A stretch of DNA of 64,000 bases from Rhizobium ruizarguesonis (GCF_012349115.1 NZ_PQIG01000092.1:1-64000); one strand, 5' to 3'; counted from the first letter of the stretch, positions 1 to 8,734 are shown. Numbers and translations: made by a program. Notes: generated by a model not told the origin, from the sequence alone.

Positions 1-1
1 G

Positions 2-559
2 CTTGGCGTCAAGCTGGTGCAGTTGCGCATCAAGGATCGTCCGGAGACTGAACTACGCGCCGAGATCCGTCGCGCAGTAGCAGTCTGCGCTAAACATCAA
101 TCTCAGCTGGTCGTCAACGACCACTGGCGGCTTGCGATCGAGGAAGGTTGCGGCTTCGTACACCTCGGCCAGGAGGATCTTGCGACAGCGGACCTCGACG
201 CGATCCGAGCGAGTGGCCTGAAACTCGGCCTCTCAACGCACGACGAACGCGAGCTGGAAACCGCACTGGCAGCGAGGCCTGATTATATCGCACTCGGTCC
301 GGTCTACACGACGATCCTCAAGCAGATGAAATGGGCGCCGCAAGGGCTGACGCGGCTGAGCGAATGGAAATCGCGCATCGGCGACCTGCCTCTGGTCGCC
401 ATCGGCGGGTTGAATGTCGAACGGATCGAAGACGCCCTTGCTCACGGGGCGGATAGCGTCGCGGTCGTGACCGACATCATGCGGCATGAAAATCCGGAAC
501 TGAGAACAAAGCAATGGATCGTCGCGACAGCGCAGGCGAGAATCCACAATCTTCAATAG
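2..559 (+). CDS. thiE: Thiamine phosphate synthase ThiE (5' end outside window)
   Basis: Joins the thiazole phosphate and HMP-diphosphate moieties to make thiamine monophosphate in the cytoplasm. The frame is open from the first bases of the window, so the N-terminus is missing. The visible part has the TIM-barrel pattern of the family: a strand ending LVQLRIKD, VNDHWRLA, FVHLGQEDL, then YIALGPVYTT and PLVAIGGLN near the phosphate-binding loops. The variant ILKQMKWAPQGL after the GPVY motif resembles the ThiE encoded with thiCOG on Rhizobium plasmids (from memory of the family), so thiCOG may lie just upstream. The first in-window start-like codon, GTG at 17, is internal to the domain and is not the real start. 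Confidence 0.88.
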   Translation, partial: LGVKLVQLRIKDRPETELRAEIRRAVAVCAKHQSQLVVNDHWRLAIEEGCGFVHLGQEDLATADLDAIRASGLKLGLSTHDERELETALAARPDYIALGPVYTTILKQMKWAPQGLTRLSEWKSRIGDLPLVAIGGLNVERIEDALAHGADSVAVVTDIMRHENPELRTKQWIVATAQARIHNLQ

Positions 560-843
560 GTCCTCAGGAAGCCATTGGCAATGGATTGTAAATCAGCAGA
601 TCGCCACGGAAATGGCACCATCAAAAAATCGGAGTTTGAACAATATGGACACCGAAAGCTCACCGGTCTTCAAAGGATATGAACTTCTGACCCATCAACC
701 GCTGGCAAAGCTTACCTCTAGCCCATTCGCGATCGTGCCATGAAACAGTGACGACAAAGAATTTAGGCAATCGGCCTTCCAAGCCTTGCTCGTAAAAGCA
801 CATGGATCTAATGAGGCGCGTCAGTGATCCTAGGGAGTTTAGA

Positions 844-1083
844 ATGCAAGTTTTGGTACGTGATAATAACGTTGAGCAAGCGCTCCGTTTTTTGAAAAAG
901 AAGTTGCAGCGCGAGGGCGTTTTCCGGGAGGCTCGACTTCGGGAGCGTTTTGAAAAGCCGTCCGAAAAACGTGCTCGTGAGAAGGCCGAGGGTATCAGGC
1001 GCGTCCGTAAACTCGCTCGCAAAAAGCTTGAGCGGGAAAGCGGTATTTCGGCCCCAAAGAAGGCGAGAGCTTCTGGTCGCTAG
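844..1083 (+). CDS. rpsU: 30S ribosomal protein bS21
   Basis: Small basic ribosomal protein of 79 residues that sits near the anti-Shine-Dalgarno end of 16S rRNA and helps translation initiation. The sequence starts MQVLVRDNNVEQALRFLKKK and continues with the arginine/lysine-rich helices typical of S21 (EGVFREARLRERFEKP, then KKLERE). The ATG at 844 is chosen because GGGAG lies about eight bases upstream and the conserved N-terminus begins there; an upstream in-frame ATG at 802 would add 14 unconserved residues. The gene stands alone. Rhizobia carry several rpsU copies, so this one is probably an accessory paralogue. Confidence 0.9.
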   Translation: MQVLVRDNNVEQALRFLKKKLQREGVFREARLRERFEKPSEKRAREKAEGIRRVRKLARKKLERESGISAPKKARASGR

Positions 1084-1214
1084 TGGGGATCGAGTGACGG
1101 ATGTTTCGTCTGTCGAGGGTATGACGGCCGAGGGCGTACGTTATCGACCGTGATCCGGCCTCCACCCAATTCCCGCTCGCTTGGCGGCTCCGCGCCAATA
1201 CGGCTATCTGCGCA

Positions 1215-1241
1215 CAGCGTTAAGTTTACGGTGCCCGCCGA
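1215..1241. repeat. 27-bp repeat, copy 1
   Basis: A 27-bp string beginning CAGCGTTAAGTTTAC and ending GTGCCCGCCGA. It recurs at 5921-5947 with one mismatch. At the second site it sits exactly where an IS5-type transposase reading frame stops resembling its family, so the string may be the end of a mobile element or a recombination scar. No transposase is seen beside this first copy. Confidence 0.6.
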
Positions 1242-1274
1242 TCGCATTCCACTACCGCCCCTCCCCTCGGCAGA

Positions 1275-2009
1275 TCAGACATGCTGTCCGCCGTTGATGT
1301 GGATTTCGGCGCCATTGATGTACGAGGAGGCGTCACTGCATAAAAAGTATATTGTTTCTGCCACTTCGCGGGGCGTTCCAAGCCGAGCCATCGGGACTTC
1401 TTGCTCGACCAATGCGTTGGTGCCCGGCGACAGGATTGAGGTTTCGATTTCGCCTGGAGCGATCGCGTTTGCACGCACACCACGCGGGCCGAACTCATGG
1501 GCGAGTTCGCGGGTCAAGGAAGCGAGGCCCGCTTTTGACGCCGCATACGCAACGCCCGCAAAAGGATGAACGCGCGAGCCCGCGATCGAGGTCACATTGA
1601 CAATGAGACCCTTGGCCGCCTCAAGCTCCGGCAGGAGTGCCCGCGCGAGCAGCGCCGTCGAGATCAGATTGACGTTCAGCACTTTCGTCCAGGTTTCAGC
1701 ATCGGTTCCGCGAACGCCCAGCCTTGATCCGCCCGGGCCTTTGGGCGAAATGCCGGCATTGTTGACCAGTGCGTGAAGCTTCCCATCAGGAAGACGCTCC
1801 CTAACCGCTGCGACTAGCGGGCCGACCTGAGAGAGATCTGCAAGATCAGCCTGTATGTGACTCTCCTTTGCTGTCGGCCAGGCGCATTCCTCTGAAAATG
1901 GCTGTCGCGACACTGTGAGGATGCGCCAGCCTTTCTCCTGAAATAACTTTACAGTTGCGTGGCCAATCCCGCGGCTTGCGCCTGTCAACAGCATGTATCC
2001 GGTTGCCAT
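1275..2009 (-). CDS. SDR family NAD(P)-dependent oxidoreductase
   Basis: Classical short-chain dehydrogenase/reductase of 244 residues. The nucleotide-binding motif TGASRGIG is at residues 9-16, NNAG at 83-86, a serine near 141, and the catalytic YxxxK at 155-159; the C-terminus ends INGAEIHINGGQHV as in many family members. The substrate cannot be read from sequence. ATG at 2009 is preferred over the upstream ATG at 2024 because GAGGG lies five bases before it. A perfect 16-bp palindrome lies just upstream of this ribosome binding site and is probably an operator. The gene is transcribed alone towards rpsU. Confidence 0.85.
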   Translation of the reverse strand: MATGYMLLTGASRGIGHATVKLFQEKGWRILTVSRQPFSEECAWPTAKESHIQADLADLSQVGPLVAAVRERLPDGKLHALVNNAGISPKGPGGSRLGVRGTDAETWTKVLNVNLISTALLARALLPELEAAKGLIVNVTSIAGSRVHPFAGVAYAASKAGLASLTRELAHEFGPRGVRANAIAPGEIETSILSPGTNALVEQEVPMARLGTPREVAETIYFLCSDASSYINGAEIHINGGQHV

Positions 2010-2018
2010 AAGACCCTC

Positions 2019-2034
2019 ATACATCTAGATGTAT
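2019..2034. promoter_or_regulatory. Perfect 16-bp palindrome upstream of the SDR gene
   Basis: ATACATCTAGATGTAT reads the same on both strands and ends ten bases before the SDR start codon, next to its ribosome binding site. Its size and symmetry fit a dimeric repressor operator (GntR, MarR or TetR type). No matching regulator gene lies next to it. Confidence 0.55.
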
Positions 2035-2224
2035 CATGCCTCATAAATGAGAAAGCGTTTGGCGCAAGATGTACGTTTGCCTACGCTCAAATATTATCGC
2101 ATCGACGTCCACACAGACGTCATTCAGCAGCAGCTACACTCACATGCGCAAGGATGACTCGTCCACCCTGATCGATGTCGTCCATGATTGCCCGCGCCGC
2201 CCCCTCCCCCGATATCCAGTCTCA

Positions 2225-3178
2225 TTACTTGCGTACGAGCGCTGGGTGATCAACCGGCACCCAGCGGCCATCTTGGTCGTGTGAGATGCTCGCGTAGCTT
2301 TGTTCTGGTGTCCATTCCGGCGTCTCGGCAAACTGGAAAAAAGAGCTCAGATCCGAGTGACCACCCAAGCCGATCGACGGGGTATATTGAGCTGCAAGCA
2401 TAATCACACATGCGGCGACGGCGTTGAACGTGTGTTCGAGCCGCGCGTCACTGAATTGTGTTTCTCTATCGTGTTTGACCCGGTTATAAGCGTCGTACCA
2501 GGGGAGAGTCTTGGTGGGATCTTGAGAATTCCACCCGGCGAAGGGGCGAATAGGCGTTAGCCACGGATAGGGACGAAAGCCGACCGCATACTGATCGAGG
2601 CGCATGACCGGTAGCAACCGCACATAGTCGTTCGTGTTGAGTTTCTGGCCCGACCTACCGTTCGCGACCAGGACCCCCCGCCAATGCGCTTCGACCTCGG
2701 TCGCTGCAAGGATCAGCAGGTTGCGGATTTCGTGACCGTAAACACCCAGCGTTTCGGTATGGGGATGGACGGTTTGGCAGATGCGATCGAGATGATGCGT
2801 CAGAGCGCGCGCTTGACCAGCACCTACGGCAATCGTGTCGCGCTCTTCGCCGGCGCCGGGGTTTTTAGGATGGGCGAAGCTGCCATTTAGCGGCCTGGCG
2901 ATGCGACGATAGTAGTGAGCTGGCGGGAGATCGAGGCGATGAAACGGCCCGGTCTCGGGTCCGCCAGGAGTAAACCAAGGAGTGTCTTCTCGAAATGCCG
3001 CCCAAATCGAGGCCCGTTTGCCCCTTTTAATATAGGTCCCCGCGCCCTGCTCGGGATTGGAAACACCCAGCCTCACTGCCTCAGAGTCTTGGATACGCCA
3101 CACCTGCGTCCCGGACCCATCATTGTCCTGGCGAAGATAGTGCGTCGGCGGCTCCTCTTCTCTCGTTCCGTCGCTCAT
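2225..3178 (-). CDS. Hypothetical protein, 317 aa
   Basis: I do not recognise this protein. It has no signal peptide or membrane segment. The N-terminal half is rich in charged and aromatic residues (THYLRQDNDGSG, WAAFREDTPWFTPGG, PAHYYRRIARPLNGSFAHP). The second half contains EIRNLLILAATEVEAHWRGVL and LPWYDAYNRVKHDRE, a helical pattern reminiscent of HEPN-like or Abi-associated helical proteins, but that is only an impression. It lies 39 bp downstream of the AbiEii-type gene on the same strand and may be cotranscribed with the toxin-antitoxin pair as cargo. Confidence 0.6.
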   Translation of the reverse strand: MSDGTREEEPPTHYLRQDNDGSGTQVWRIQDSEAVRLGVSNPEQGAGTYIKRGKRASIWAAFREDTPWFTPGGPETGPFHRLDLPPAHYYRRIARPLNGSFAHPKNPGAGEERDTIAVGAGQARALTHHLDRICQTVHPHTETLGVYGHEIRNLLILAATEVEAHWRGVLVANGRSGQKLNTNDYVRLLPVMRLDQYAVGFRPYPWLTPIRPFAGWNSQDPTKTLPWYDAYNRVKHDRETQFSDARLEHTFNAVAACVIMLAAQYTPSIGLGGHSDLSSFFQFAETPEWTPEQSYASISHDQDGRWVPVDHPALVRK

Positions 3179-3217
3179 CCCAGGCCACCCTCGACGTCAT
3201 CGTTCCAATTCATATCT

Positions 3218-4078
3218 CTACACCACGCCGAAGCGCTTGCGCATTTCAGCGGTGCGTAACCACGTGTCACCGGGCAAGCGTTCGATGAATGCCGCAAAAA
3301 CGCTAGTAAATGACTGGAGGGTCGTTTGGTCGGTCAGCGCTTCGGCCTGCTGTGTCGGAAGCAATGGCTGCATGTCGGTCAGAAAGCGCGGCCGGGCAAG
3401 CTTCGCGAACATCCGTTGCTCAGCTTGTGCCCGCGTGATGACCTGGCCCGAAAGTGCGACGTAGCGGCCAAAAAAGTCAGCCACTTTCTCCACATTCAGG
3501 CCCTCAAACGTCTCTAGGCCATGCGCCAGGTCATAGAGATCGCGACCCTTCTCCCGCTGCAGCAGCGCGCGCAGCTTGGTGGCCAACATTTCCTCACGGG
3601 AGAATGTCGGGACGGACGCATTCCCGGTGAACCATGGATTGGTCACGCCGAACGGCAAGTCGATCGGCGGATCATACGCTTCGATCTCGCTGATGTTGGT
3701 TTCGACCTTGAGGCGGATGGGGACGCCGCCGCCGTCCTCGGCCTCAATCCGGAATTTCAACTTGGGTGCGACCGGACTTGACTCGTACTGACCGTGTCCA
3801 AGCCACGGCTCGAGGACGACACGCAAGGCGTCCAGGACCGGGCCGATCGGCCCGGCCTCTGTGCGCACGAGATCAATGTCTTCCGAGTAGCGCAGCGGAG
3901 CCGGGAAGTGCAGTTTGTTGAGGGCTGTGCCGCCGCGAAACCTCAAGGCTTCGCGCAAGAAGGGGTCGGTGAATATCGCGACCACCGCCCGGCTGATAAT
4001 CAGATCCTGTTCGATCTGACGTTGATCGGCCCAAGGCGCGACATTGCCCCACGCGACAATATTCTGAGCTGGTATCAT
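3218..4078 (-). CDS. AbiEii/AbiGii-type nucleotidyltransferase toxin
   Basis: Toxin half of a type IV toxin-antitoxin (abortive infection AbiE) module; such proteins are nucleotidyltransferase-fold enzymes that arrest growth. Family motifs are visible: FRGGTALNK near residue 48, YSEDIDLV near 63 giving the DxD metal-binding pair, and KLRALLQREKGRDLYDL in the middle. The length of 286 residues is normal. It overlaps the upstream antitoxin by four bases (ATGA at 4075-4078), the usual coupled arrangement. The module looks intact, unlike the second AbiE locus near 47 kb. Confidence 0.85.
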   Translation of the reverse strand: MIPAQNIVAWGNVAPWADQRQIEQDLIISRAVVAIFTDPFLREALRFRGGTALNKLHFPAPLRYSEDIDLVRTEAGPIGPVLDALRVVLEPWLGHGQYESSPVAPKLKFRIEAEDGGGVPIRLKVETNISEIEAYDPPIDLPFGVTNPWFTGNASVPTFSREEMLATKLRALLQREKGRDLYDLAHGLETFEGLNVEKVADFFGRYVALSGQVITRAQAEQRMFAKLARPRFLTDMQPLLPTQQAEALTDQTTLQSFTSVFAAFIERLPGDTWLRTAEMRKRFGVV

Positions 4079-4902
4079 TCATCGGCCTCCGGATAGCGGC
4101 GGACGATGACCCGCCAACGCGGGTCGCGCTCGAGCACTTCAGTAGAAAAGTCGGGATCGCCGGCTTCTTTGCGGTCCAGCTCCGTCCAGGGCAGGTTGCC
4201 GCGGTCTTCCAAGGCGATACGCATCGACGCCAGGCGTGGGCCGTGACCCAGCCTGTCGAGAAGGTAGCCGAGGCGCTGCACGACCGGCCGTTCGGTGACG
4301 CGCGACAGGTTGGTCAGGCTTTCGAAATCAAGCTGCGGCGCGATATCCCTGAGGACAGTGAAGATGTTATCAAGACCGCCGGCGCCACGAGAATACCGCA
4401 GAATGTCGAGCGCTGTGAGAGCTGGTGACGACACTCTCATCGAACCTGTCTCGGTTTTCTTGTCGACAACGCCCGCGGCGACGGTCTCCATATCCTTTCG
4501 GTAGTAGAAGACGACGCGGTTGCGACCGGCCCTGATCTTGGGGAGCCGTTTGGCCGACACGACTTGAAACTCCATCACGGCCTGATGCGTGGCACCGTGC
4601 AGTTCGGCTGCCTTAAGCAGACCGACATAATAGGAATTCCCCTCATGGCGCATCAGCGCGTCAATGTACCAGGTTGGTGGCGGAGCGCCCAATGACATGA
4701 ATTGTGGAGGGACCACGATATAGAAGTCGTGGCGCGGGTTGAGGAGTAGTTTTCGACGCTGCAAACGCTCGGCTGAGTCCAGGAACGCGCCACGATTGAT
4801 GCCCAGCGCTTCGATCGCCTCTCGGCCATCAAAAACCACCCGCCCCTGGGAGAGCAAGTTTGATGTATAGGCGGAAAGCGCGGCCCGTTTATCGTGAATC
4901 AT
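4075..4902 (-). CDS. AbiEi-type antitoxin / transcriptional repressor
   Basis: Antitoxin partner of the following AbiEii gene. In this family an N-terminal winged helix binds the promoter and a C-terminal domain neutralises toxicity. The N-terminus has a helix-turn-helix-like segment (GREAIEALGINRGAFLDSAERLQRRKLL), followed by FYIVVPPQF, YVGLLKAAELHG and QVVSAKRLPKIRAG, all typical of AbiEi. ATG at 4902 (275 aa) is preferred to a TTG at 4908. Two related copies of an operator-like sequence lie over and just upstream of the start, which fits the negative autoregulation known for AbiE. Confidence 0.83.
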   Translation of the reverse strand: MIHDKRAALSAYTSNLLSQGRVVFDGREAIEALGINRGAFLDSAERLQRRKLLLNPRHDFYIVVPPQFMSLGAPPPTWYIDALMRHEGNSYYVGLLKAAELHGATHQAVMEFQVVSAKRLPKIRAGRNRVVFYYRKDMETVAAGVVDKKTETGSMRVSSPALTALDILRYSRGAGGLDNIFTVLRDIAPQLDFESLTNLSRVTERPVVQRLGYLLDRLGHGPRLASMRIALEDRGNLPWTELDRKEAGDPDFSTEVLERDPRWRVIVRRYPEADE

Positions 4903-4999
4903 GTCCAATTATCCGCTCTATGTGCAGACATTGCAACACGTTTTGTTTGCATGGGTAATTCATGTTCAAATATCCGCGCTACATGCGGATTTTCCAACA
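4901..4999 (-). promoter_or_regulatory. Two-copy operator of the AbiE operon
   Basis: Two related 38-bp blocks in direct orientation, 4901-4938 and 4962-4999, match at 29 of 38 positions. The distal copy holds an inverted repeat, ATCCGC-N7-GCGGAT (4972-4990); the copy over the start codon keeps only the left half (ATCCGC) well. AbiEi antitoxins are known to repress by binding paired inverted repeats in their promoter, so these are the likely sites. Confidence 0.6.
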
Positions 5000-5267
5000 T
5001 GATTTCTCTCCATAGCTTGCAAATCCAGCCGTTGCGCGGACCTTCGCTTTGCGCGCCGGAAGGGACTCCTCGCCAAAGCGAAGGGCGACGCTGCGCATGC
5101 CGAATTTCAATTCCGTGACGCGGGCTATTTCCTGAGCCGTCAGACGCTCGTTCCCTCAAAAGGCCAGGCATGGCCCTATGGCGTGAAAAGCTCTTCGCCG
5201 GGCGTTGTCACGTTGTTTGAATGTGGCCACGTAGGCCGAGCCTGCGCTTTTCAGGCAGGCCGTGCAC

Positions 5268-5640
5268 TCACGGCTTCCCACGCGGCCATTGCCTGGCGTC
5301 GATGGGTTCGAATTTGTGCTGCGGAGCGGTTGGTCTGGGATGGGATGGGACGAAGAGGTTTCGGACGGCGGAGAAGATCGACACGAAATGTTGCAATGAG
5401 CCAACCGACCGGAAACCCTGTCGCGTTCGCTCCCGTTTTCTCAACGGCAGGTGAGAATTCTCCGCCCGGTTGTTCAAGCCTTTATGCGAGCGGTGTTCCA
5501 CGTTCGGCATGACCTGGCGTTTGGCCGCCCCGTAGGAGCGCAATTTGTCGGTGATCATACGCTTTGGCGGCATGCCCTGTTTCTTCAGAAGTCGCGTCAG
5601 CAGGCGCTTGGCCGCCTTGTCGGTGCACTCACGGTCATGG
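5268..5640 (-). pseudogene. IS6-family transposase, C-terminal fragment A
   Basis: The reading includes TDKLRSYGAAKRQ, EHRSHKGLNNRAENSH and RQGFRSVGSLQHFVSIFSAVRNLF, the catalytic C-terminal part of IS6/IS26-like transposases including the glutamate of the DDE triad (NRAENSH). Homology begins around KAAKRLLTRLLKKQG near 5630, and the N-terminal half with the first aspartates is absent. The frame ends at 5268 after a non-conserved tail. A closely related fragment in the same orientation lies at 34870-35133. Confidence 0.8.
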
Positions 5641-5689
5641 GTGCGCTGCTACCTCAATTTCCTTACCGCTCAATCAATGTGACAGTACC

Positions 5690-5885
5690 CTCTCATCAAC
5701 CCGTCCGACGGCGGGAGAGGATCATGAAGCGCTTCAAGTCAGCGCGACACCTTCAGCGTTTCGTTTCCGTACACGACCCGATCGCCAACCTCTTTAACGT
5801 TCCCCGCCACGGTATTCCATCCACCCACCATCGAGAATTGCGAGCAACTGCCATGCAAGCATGGCGCCAAATCGCGCCACGCCGA
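5690..5885 (+). pseudogene. IS6-family transposase, C-terminal fragment B (opposite strand)
   Basis: On the plus strand the frame reads SHQPVRRRERIMKRFKSARH, then LQRFVSVHDPIANLFNVPRH and HHRELRATAMQAWRQIA, which is the extreme C-terminus of a second, different IS6-type transposase. Sequence just upstream no longer matches the family, so only about 65 residues survive. It abuts fragment A head to head, showing two separate insertions and deletions. Confidence 0.72.
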
Positions 5886-5920
5886 ATGAACCAAAGCCTC
5901 ACTCCCAGATCTTGTCTTCG

Positions 5921-5947
5921 CAGCGTTAAGTTTACAGTGCCCGCCGA
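5921..5947. repeat. 27-bp repeat, copy 2
   Basis: Same string as at 1215-1241 with a single A/G difference. It forms the breakpoint of the neighbouring IS5-type transposase fragment: the conserved RDLPERLG motif runs straight into this repeat. It could be the terminal sequence of an element that truncated the IS5 copy. Confidence 0.6.
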
Positions 5948-6125
5948 GCCGTTCGGGCAGGTCACGCCAACGACCGCCGGAACGGGCCACCCACAACAGC
6001 GCGTCCAGGAACAGCCGGTTGTTCGTGCGCGGGCCGCGTTTGCCCTTCGTGCCGCCCGGCACACAATCCTTGATCCGTTCCCACTGGTCATCCCGAAGCG
6101 CATCACAATCCACGGCCATATCCAA
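5945..6125 (-). pseudogene. IS5-family transposase, N-terminal fragment
   Basis: Only the N-terminal IS5-type (DUF4096) domain remains: LRDDQWERIKDCVPGG, then GPRTNNRLFLDALLWVARSG and GRWRDLPERLG. After ERLG the frame enters the 27-bp repeat and continues as unrelated sequence to 5739. The DDE catalytic region is missing, so the copy is dead. Confidence 0.78.
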
Positions 6126-6190
6126 AAGTCAGCCTTGAATCTGATTTGCGCCTCCGGCGGAATCCCAAACCGTTAAATCGTCACCACGAC

Positions 6191-6391
6191 CTAATTCGGT
6201 CGAAGCCTTTTGGTCGCAATCAGCATGACGAGATCTTCGGAGGCATCTGCGAGCGCCAGTGCCAATTCCGCAGCCGACCATCCACGTTTCTGCAAACTGA
6301 CGAGCATTTCTACCATCGCGACTTCGACTTCTCGTCTGCAGCTCGAAATCGGCTTCAATTCGATATATTTCTCATCACATGCCGTGGTCAT
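6191..6391 (-). CDS. Small hypothetical protein, 66 aa
   Basis: Starts MTTACDEKYIELKPISSC and ends LVMLIATKRLRPN. The ATG at 6391 has a strong GGAGG six bases upstream, which supports translation. The middle (VEMLVSLQKRGWSAAELALALADASEDLV) is an amphipathic helix pattern. A similar pattern occurs in the 75-residue protein at 35885-36112. The function is unknown; it lies beside IS debris. Confidence 0.5.
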   Translation of the reverse strand: MTTACDEKYIELKPISSCRREVEVAMVEMLVSLQKRGWSAAELALALADASEDLVMLIATKRLRPN

Positions 6392-7079
6392 CTTAGCCTC
6401 CGCTCTGCCATATGAAAGGCAGCGTAAACAATTTCGACAATGGGTGGATATGGTAGGGGTTGCATGCAAGCCTCAAGCCATTACGCATCGACACAGATTG
6501 CCTCGGCTGCGCGCAACCCCTCGCGCGCCACTATTTGCCGATGTCCGGCATCAGGAGCGTCTCGCATGAATCTGCACAATAGGCGGTGGAATTCTTCCCG
6601 GCGCCTGAGCGGGTGCACGCAGAATGATTCCTGTTGCAAGCCAACGCTTGCGCAAAGCGCGCAAGAACAATTCTCCGATAGTTCACGACCTATCCTCCTA
6701 TTTTTGCATGTTTTGTTTTGAACAAATATCGTTTTATGTTGCCGGCGCCCCGAAACTACATTGCACCGGCAGCTGCGTATTTTGGAATTTCCGAACTTCC
6801 TTCGGAATTAACCACTACTCATTTAGATATATGAACAGGACGTAATTGTCGTTATCGCCGCATCCTGAAAATTATCGGTCCGTCCATTTCTGCTCACCAG
6901 GGAATATGATAAGTAGCTTATGCACGTAAAGCTTTAGCCAATTCGGCTTTTGTACGATGGCTGCGCGGTTCAGCCGCGAAAACGATTGTTTGCTTCAGTT
7001 TCAGCAGCCCGGATCGGCTTATGCACTGGAGGAATTGGATGGTTACGGAGTCTGGAGATGACCCCGCTGCGGGACAGGA
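6392..7079. other. Gene-free stretch between small ORF and AraC remnant
   Basis: No convincing coding region, RNA or repeat was found in these 690 bases. The part from about 6680 to 6860 is AT-rich and could hold promoters. Confidence 0.5.
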
Positions 7080-7640
7080 ATGACCGGCGCACCTGGAGCG
7101 GCGGCGCTGGTGCCCTTGCGATTTTCGACGCATAACCTGCCACCGAAAGAACAGTTCCAGTCCTGGCGATCACATATGGCGCCGCTTGTGGATGTTCATC
7201 TGCCGGATGGAAAATCAGAGGGCGACGGTTTTCTTGCGGAACAGACCGGATGGCATCTCGGCGATATCCTCATCGTTCAGCAGCGCGCGCAGGCATGCAG
7301 CTATATTCGCGATCAGGCCATGCTGCGATCGAGCCCAATCGATCACTGGAACGTCGGCGTAATGCGCAGCGGCAGGGCGTGGACCGAGGCCAAACGGCAT
7401 GTAACGGCGACCCCAGGTGAGGTATTTTTCAGGTCTCTTGGTTATCCTTACCGCGGGCGGATGACCGATTCAGTCGCTGTGCTCGTCTTCTTGCCGTAGC
7501 TGCTTGATTGTGACCCGATGCACTCGGACGTGAAGTGCGTCGGCTTAGACTTCGGCGACAGAATCGTCCCGCCGCCGAACACCCTCCAGCTTATAGAAGC
7601 CGCGGCCATCGCCAATTTCGTAGCAGAGAAATTCAATGCC
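7080..7640 (+). pseudogene. AraC-type regulator, broken (cupin-like N-terminal domain only)
   Basis: The first 139 codons resemble the AraC-binding-like N-terminal domain that precedes an AraC HTH in many rhizobial regulators (RFSTHNLPPKEQFQSWRSHM, TEAKRHVTATPGEVFFRSLG). An in-frame TAG at 7497-7499 interrupts it. The same frame continues with plausible sequence (DRIVPPPNTLQLIEAAAIAN) for about 45 codons and then degenerates, and no helix-turn-helix domain follows. The 3' end converges on the GlxA-type gene. It is probably non-functional. Confidence 0.6.
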
Positions 7641-7652
7641 ACAGACGCAAAC

Positions 7653-8729
7653 TCAAACCGCTCGCGCTCCTCGCCCGCTGACCGCGCCCGGATGGGAGGT
7701 AGCTAACGCTATCTCCATCGCGAGAGCCCTCCGCGGGTGCCCTTTAGCATCGCCAATAGGCATGGTTTGCGATGGCTTCGACGATGTCTGGAAACGGCTC
7801 CTGTAGTCATTCGGACTTACGCCGATGGTTTTGGCGAAGACCCGGCGCATAGCATTCACGTCCGCGAAGCCGCAAGTGGTAGCGATCCTCAAGAGCGGCT
7901 GCGTGGTGTCCTGCAGCAGTCGTCTCGCAGCGTCCGTGCGGGCGGCTGCAACGAATTCCGCTGGCGTGAAGCCGAGCTCCTTACGGAAGACCCGAGCGAA
8001 GTTCCGGGTGCTCATGCCGACCTCGTGGGCAAGACTCTCCACGTCGAGGTCGCGGTTCAAATTCGACAAGACGTACTCCTGGGCCTTCTGGATCAGGGTC
8101 GTTTCCGACATCTGGCCGACGAGATACGCACTGAACTGCGACTGTCCGCCAGGTCTCTTCATGAACATGACCATGTAGCGCGCAACGATCATTGCGGTGT
8201 CCTTGCCATGGTCTTCCTCGACGAGCGACAATGCGAGATCGATACCTGCCGTGACACCGGCAGCCGTTATCAGAGAACCGTCGCGCACGTAGATGGCGTC
8301 GGCATCCAGATCGATATCGGGATATTCGTCGCTGAACTTCGCGGCACATTCCCAATGCGTGGTGACCCTTTTTCCGTCGAGAAGACCGGCGGCGGCGAGC
8401 AGGAACACTCCAGTGCAGATCGATCCGAACCGTCTGGCCGTCGGTACTCGACGCTGGAGCCACGCGATGACGGCTGGGTCGATTTCGAAGAAGGCCGGGT
8501 CGCCTGCTACGAGTAGGGTGTCGATATCCTCGTCCTCATCGAAGATTGTCCGATCGGCCATGAACCGCAACTGGCCCGTTCCCGCCACGGAAGGGGCGCC
8601 AGTCGACATGATTTGGATATCGTAAGCGTCCATGTCGCCCAATCGTCTTGCCGCCTCCCAGAAGACCTCGGCGGGACCAACGATGTCGAGTGACTGCACG
8701 CCGGGTGGCGCGAGGATGACGATTCGCAT
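7653..8729 (-). CDS. GlxA-family transcriptional regulator (DJ-1/PfpI + AraC HTH)
   Basis: A 358-residue regulator. Residues 1-190 form a DJ-1/PfpI-like amidotransferase fold (MRIVILAPPGVQSLDIVGPAEVF, and FGSICTGVFLLAAAGLLDGKRVTTHW with the nucleophile-elbow cysteine). Residues 210-310 carry a two-helix AraC DNA-binding domain (LDVESLAHEVGMSTRNFARVF and IATTCGFADVNAMRRVFAKTIG). The tail after 320 is low-complexity and probably disordered. It starts five bases after the preceding small gene and is the last gene of the nitrile hydratase/cobalt operon, so it probably senses a small molecule and regulates that operon. Confidence 0.88.
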   Translation of the reverse strand: MRIVILAPPGVQSLDIVGPAEVFWEAARRLGDMDAYDIQIMSTGAPSVAGTGQLRFMADRTIFDEDEDIDTLLVAGDPAFFEIDPAVIAWLQRRVPTARRFGSICTGVFLLAAAGLLDGKRVTTHWECAAKFSDEYPDIDLDADAIYVRDGSLITAAGVTAGIDLALSLVEEDHGKDTAMIVARYMVMFMKRPGGQSQFSAYLVGQMSETTLIQKAQEYVLSNLNRDLDVESLAHEVGMSTRNFARVFRKELGFTPAEFVAAARTDAARRLLQDTTQPLLRIATTCGFADVNAMRRVFAKTIGVSPNDYRSRFQTSSKPSQTMPIGDAKGHPRRALAMEIALATSHPGAVSGRGARAV

Positions 8730-8734
8730 GGACT

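Noticed and set aside
5000..5267. Minus-strand reading with LTAQEIARVTELKFGMRSVA
   Set aside because: It looks partly coding but has no start, no full domain and no family I can name; it may be the flank of an IS remnant.
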